This document shows, piece after piece, positions 59,561 to 64,000 of a DNA stretch of 64,000 nt. Each line of letters opens with the position of its first letter. Positions within the stretch are counted from its first letter, which is position 1. This DNA comes from Azolla caroliniana (Eukaryota; Polypodiophyta). The stretch spans positions 3,162,001 to 3,226,000 of the forward strand of contig JBHGNT010000004.1 of NCBI GenBank assembly GCA_043228905.1, written 5' to 3'. The notes below the pieces were generated by a model. That model did not search any database. It was not told the DNA's origin and saw only the letters and a program-made list of their open reading frames with translations. A program made the translations under genes and the position numbers.

Positions 59561-62270
59561 ATGTCAATGATAAGGGTGGCGAGATCATGATCCATGAGGC
59601 AGAGACCTACATGTACAACCAATTGCTATTCCCAATCTATTGTAATCCCTTTACTATGTCCTGGTCAAGAGCACATTTGTGTAGCCCTTGATTGACATGT
59701 ACAATGAGTACGAGTTATTGGGCTAGAGAAACCAACGATTATTCTTTGTTGATAGCTTGTTTGCTTGTACAATTGACCAGATATCGAGAGCAACAACCTC
59801 CATGATCTAGTGATGGTATGGCAAATGTGCCTAAAATCCCTATGCTCGAGGTCTTTGTTGTTATCAGCATGCCTCCATGCACTGTATTGTAACTCTTCGG
59901 CATGTGTCAAGGAGGAAATACAGTTTCTAAACTTCCTTAACTATTTCTGACATTTGATCCAACAAAAGGGCAATTCCAACAACTATTCATCAGCTAAAGG
60001 TTTTGACAATATCCAACAATGCACAAAGAAAACAGGCCTCTTATGTATAAAAACACAAAGGTTACAAAACATGACATTATACACAATGCATGGTGTTATG
60101 CATAGGCTTACATCAATGAACTGACATTGGAGAGAGAAAAACTGAAAACGAACTACAGATGTACATGAGGACTACAAGTAAGACAGACCCACCAAATTGG
60201 TAGGCTTTCAAAAACGAATGTTGCTTCTTAGAGAATGTGCATTAACCCCTATGTCGTTAGCCTATTTACACTCTAGCATTCCACAATAAGGCTTTGGTTA
60301 ACATACTTACACCCTAGCATATTACATTAAGACTTTTCTAACATTTTAAACCTTTGGAACCTTAGAAGTTTGACTACATAAAATTAGGAACATATGGCAT
60401 ACTCTTATAAGTTTGTTAAAACTTTTAGGTATCTTTATATTTGTTTGTTAGCTTACTTGTGAAAAGTGGAACTATATATATAGGTAAATATAGCCCTGTT
60501 ATTTTTCAAGGGCTATTTTGGGGAAGAAATGGAGCATTCTGAAGTTTTCCTCACTGTAATACTAATTATCACTTAAGCAATCTAGTTATCTCTTGGTATT
60601 CTCCCCTGACTAATATCAAAAAGGAAAATAAAAGGCAATGCTAATAAGAAACATATGACATACATAGACGAATGGCATATTGCCTACATAAATGATTTGA
60701 AAAAAGAATACACTTGCTGATCATTTTCAACAGATGTTTCATCGATAACATGATCAGAGTCATGATATCTCTCTGTTCCCAACTACCATCTGATAATGGA
60801 CATGGCTCTTGCTATCTATAACTATGGAACTTTGGACATCGTTTCTCCTAAACCCTGAATCTTGTACAATAAATTTAGGGTTTAAGGAAACACACACTAA
60901 GACACAGGATACCTCTCGCAGAATCAGAACATGTAGATAAATTACGATAATTCCTTAAAATAGATTTTATCGGGTTTTCCCTCTGGCAAAATGAATTTTC
61001 AGGAAATACCATTAAGACCACTTAAACATAGATCCTTTCACGTAGAACCAGTTCCCAAAATTTCCTTTGGAATAGATAAATTACAATTATGTCTCAGAAC
61101 CATATTTTCTCCGGTTTGTCCCTTGTCAGACCATAACCCAAAATGCAATTAGGTTTAGACACATTAAAATGAATCCTAGAAGCAGATTTTCTACGATTCC
61201 TTTCTCATAAGGCAGTCCCCAGAATGAAATTTTAGATGGTAAGGACGTGGACAGAATACGGAATTTCTATCGGAAAACAAGTTCTCAGAATACCATTCAG
61301 TGCAGATACATTACTAAAAGCTCTTTTAAAAATTTCTGAAATTTACTCTCATAAAATGAGTTCTCAAACATGCTGTTAACACTACTAGAAACCCACAAAA
61401 GAAAAAGATTCTCTGTCGCTGGAATGTTGTTAACATTTTTTTGCTTGAACAACATTTAGTTTAATCAGAATGTTGTTAAGACTATTCGAAACGCACAGAG
61501 AAAAGAAACAGAATTTTCTCTTGCCAAATCAGTTCACAATTTTTTATTTTAGACTGTTTGAAACATTCGGAGAAAAAATAAGTAAAAGAAAATCCTTGAT
61601 GCAAAACAAACTCAGTCCAATCAAAAGGAAAAAAGTGAATTTTTCATGACATAGCTGAAGAGAAAGAATCGTGTCTGGTTTTAAGTATTTCTGTGATGAT
61701 TAATAAAAAATATTATCGACATGAAAACACGTAGTCAAGATGCAGAATTTGAGTCTTCTTTTACTCTTCTGAAGCAAATCAGATGGTGTTTTAGACTACA
61801 AGAAACTCACAGAAAATTCAATATATGCATATTAACACACGGAAAAGAAAACAGGCTTCAATTTCATATCGCCAAAACCATTTCTCGAATATATATACAT
61901 AATGTATGCATATATAGATCCGTATATCAATACAGAGAAAAAGGAAGCAGATTATTCTCTTGCGAACACAGCAGGAAACGGTTGAAAGACGCAAAAATAA
62001 TTAAAAGAAAAGGGAGTTTAGAGCTAAGGACACCTGAAGAAGACGAATGGAAGTCGGTCTGTTTGTGAGGTTCGTCAATGGCGGGAGTTTTTCCGCGATG
62101 GGGAAGATGGTCAGGAAAGATTAAATCGGAGTCGACAACAGAGGAAAGGCGGGGAGATGATCACGCAGAAGATTATATACAGGAAATATGGAAAATCTCG
62201 ATTAAAAAATAACGAGTAACGTAGGAAACGCAGACAAGAACCGAAAAGAATTAATTAATGGCTAATAATC
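59561..62270. other. Intergenic, nothing firm
   Basis: AT-rich; no protein family seen on either strand. From 60720 to 61700 a diverged motif of the type 'ttctcagaat(a/g)cc...ttaag' recurs at irregular distance, too loose to define a unit. On the minus strand, 'tgtatataatcttctgcgtg' (about 62170-62189) followed by a CT-rich, GC-richer stretch and 'cttcttcag|gtgtcc' (about 62030) looks like a promoter with a 5' UTR exon, but no coding exon was found. Confidence 0.35.
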
Positions 62271-62274
62271 TCAA

Positions 62275-62630
62275 AACCCTAACCCTAACCCTAACCCCAT
62301 TTCTAAAAGTATTACCTCTTTACAAAACGATTGTTACCGAAGTTACTCGCCAAAAAAATTGTCGTAGATAGTAGATATGTACATACAATAATCGATCATT
62401 ACTCCGAGAAGTTGAATCCTATAGATAGGTCTTTTTTCGAAGCTTCATCGCTTATCGAAATTACTTCCATTTCTAAAAGTATTCCATTACTTCTTTACAA
62501 AACGATCGTTACCGAAGTTACTCGCCAAAAAATTGTGATAGACAGTGGACACAATCGATTATTACTCCGAGAAGTTGAATCCTATAGATAGGTCTTTCGA
62601 AGCTTAATCACTTATCGAAATTACTTGGCA
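62275..62630. repeat. Short CCCTAA run followed by a two-copy tandem repeat (about 170 bp)
   Basis: 62275-62297 holds 'aaccctaaccctaacccta', three CCCTAA units of the TTAGGG type, not the usual plant TTTAGGG. Then 'ccatttctaaaagtatt' occurs at 62298 and 62468, followed in both copies by 'acaaaacgat', 'gttaccgaagttactcgcc', 'attactccgagaagttgaat' and 'ctatagataggtctt'. Confidence 0.9.
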
Positions 62631-63425
62631 TTAAAACTAAGGCAACACATATATCCTTCCTCCTTTTTTTTCAAAAAAAAAAAAAACTTCATTAGTAGAA
62701 TTATGCATACATGACGAAATGACTAGACTAAAAACATTGCAGTGCTTGTAGCCATGATGACCTCGTAGACTCTAGAGTTTTCATTGATAATCCAAAAACA
62801 TACACACAGATATCCATCTCATGTATTGAACTAACAAATGCACTTGATTGTCGCCTCCTGCTGCCTTAGCTGATTTCTTGAATCGGAGGAGAGCCATCAA
62901 TATCCGTTCCCCCCACCACCACCACCCCCACCCCTTCTCTTGTACTGGCGCAATTTACCAAACCTTTGTGTATTTCGAGTAGGCAACTTCTAGTTTAATA
63001 TTACAATTTGCCACAAGCTTTCTAAATAAGAGAAACTCTATTTAGAATTTCTTTGGTGGGGAGGGGAGGGATGTGATTGATTCAATTGTCATATCATTGG
63101 CTTTGTTTGTTGTTTTGAAGCGGCGTTGATGGGAATGGAGGTGGAAGTGGAAATGGAGGTGCTCCATCGTGACTTGTTGCGTATTTCTGATATTTGCAGA
63201 ATATGTGATTTTCTTATAGAACCATCAATGTATGTCACTTACTAATTGATCCCATGGGGAGGGGAGGGGTGTGTGTAAGTGAATTTCTCGCCGATGATCA
63301 AGTGTTAAATATATTTATTAAAAATTGTTTTGCGTGCGAGAGATTCTAATAACCCCCACCTCGGTAATAATCACAAACCTTTGGACTTAGCCAATTTGTC
63401 TTTACACTTGGATAACGCAGAAAAA
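62631..63425. other. Intergenic, nothing recognised
   Basis: No gene. A poly-T/poly-A stretch near 62665-62688 and a CCACC-rich stretch near 62910-62935 are the only compositional features. Confidence 0.5.
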
Positions 63426-63430
63426 TCAAG

Positions 63431-63800
63431 AGAAGTTCTTACAAATACATTCATTAATCAACTGGAATCACCTGCTGCGGCCTTTAATTGACTTAAACGG
63501 GTTGAGATACATACAATAAATTATATCCTCAACTATAGTCAAGATGATTGCTTAAACTAAAGAGTTCTGGAAAAAAAAATTGTACTAAATCAAGTTTCAA
63601 AATCTTTGTGGGAAGAGAAGTTCTTACAAATACATTCATTAATCAACTGGAATCACCTGTTGCGGCCTTTAATTGACTTAAATGGGTTGAGATACATACA
63701 ATAAATTATATCCTCAACTATAGTCGAGATGATTGCTTAAACTAAAGAGTTTTGGAAAAAAAAATTGTACTAGATCAAGTTTCAAAATCTTCGTGGGAAC
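63431..63800. repeat. Two-copy direct repeat, period 185 bp, nearly identical
   Basis: 'agaagttcttacaaatacat' starts at 63431 and 63616. The copies differ at only a handful of positions (for example 'ctgctgcgg'/'ctgttgcgg', 'aaacggg'/'aaatggg'). High identity means a recent event or an assembly artefact. Confidence 0.95.
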
Positions 63801-64000
63801 GTTTCACTGCAGAACTCAAGCGTAAACAAACAAATGTATTTCTTGACTTCATGAGACCTTAAAAATTCTTGCACAAGCCTTGCCATGACTATCTCAAGTT
63901 GTTGGTCACACGATGCCCCTCCTCTTGGCATTACAGTTTGGTTATCAAGACATCTTTATCATCACATTCCAATCGTGACTCGACATGTTGAGGTAAGCAT

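Overview
The window is nuclear DNA of a land plant. It is AT-rich and has intron-split genes with GT-AG borders, plastid-type transit sequence, LTR (Ty3/gypsy) and LINE retroelements and many microsatellites. One clue narrows the lineage: at 41119-41492 three short exons read as the start of an epsilon-tubulin, a basal-body tubulin that, as far as I know, flowering plants have lost. A fern, lycophyte, bryophyte or a gymnosperm with swimming sperm is therefore more likely than an angiosperm. This is inference, not proof.

Five gene models close exactly in frame when spliced by hand. They are a two-exon 47-aa protein of unknown function (488-786, +); a bifunctional PurH with a plastid-like transit peptide (2837-8174, -, 11 exons, 622 aa); V-ATPase subunit E (9846-11505, -, 6 exons, 228 aa, one GC-AG intron); an intronless 189-aa Ser-rich protein of unknown function (49393-49962, -); and a PHAX-like RNA-export adaptor (52522-56136, -, 5 exons, 375 aa). 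They are ordinary housekeeping genes and do not form a pathway together.

Most of the rest is rearranged copies of the first 14 kb. The promoter plus first exon of the V-ATPase E gene occurs four times (about 11.4, 21.0, 33.7 and 45.7 kb), each with about 2 kb of the same upstream sequence. Broken pieces of PurH lie at 19.3-20.7 kb and 43.75-45.4 kb. The PurH/V-ATPase spacer and the 3' end of the V-ATPase gene recur at 36.2-38.4 kb. A further part of the upstream block is inverted at 38.4-39.1 kb. The copies carry deletions, a small inversion, frameshifts and stops, so they are pseudogenes.

Mobile DNA: a degenerate LINE (13.9-16.2 kb), a 431-bp near-palindrome (17.4-17.9 kb), two Ty3/gypsy elements joined tail-to-tail (23.3-32.3 kb, each with only a 5' LTR and no integrase), a LINE remnant (39.6-40.0 kb), a 1.35-kb element with inverted ends (56.8-58.15 kb) and tRNA-like SINE traces (about 58.2-58.4 kb). 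Tandem repeats occur at 1.26, 16.6, 50.1, 53.1, 62.3 and 63.4 kb. I saw no CRISPR array, operon or bacterial feature. The most unusual features are the tail-to-tail gypsy pair, the repeated V-ATPase promoter/exon-1 modules and the epsilon-tubulin fragment.
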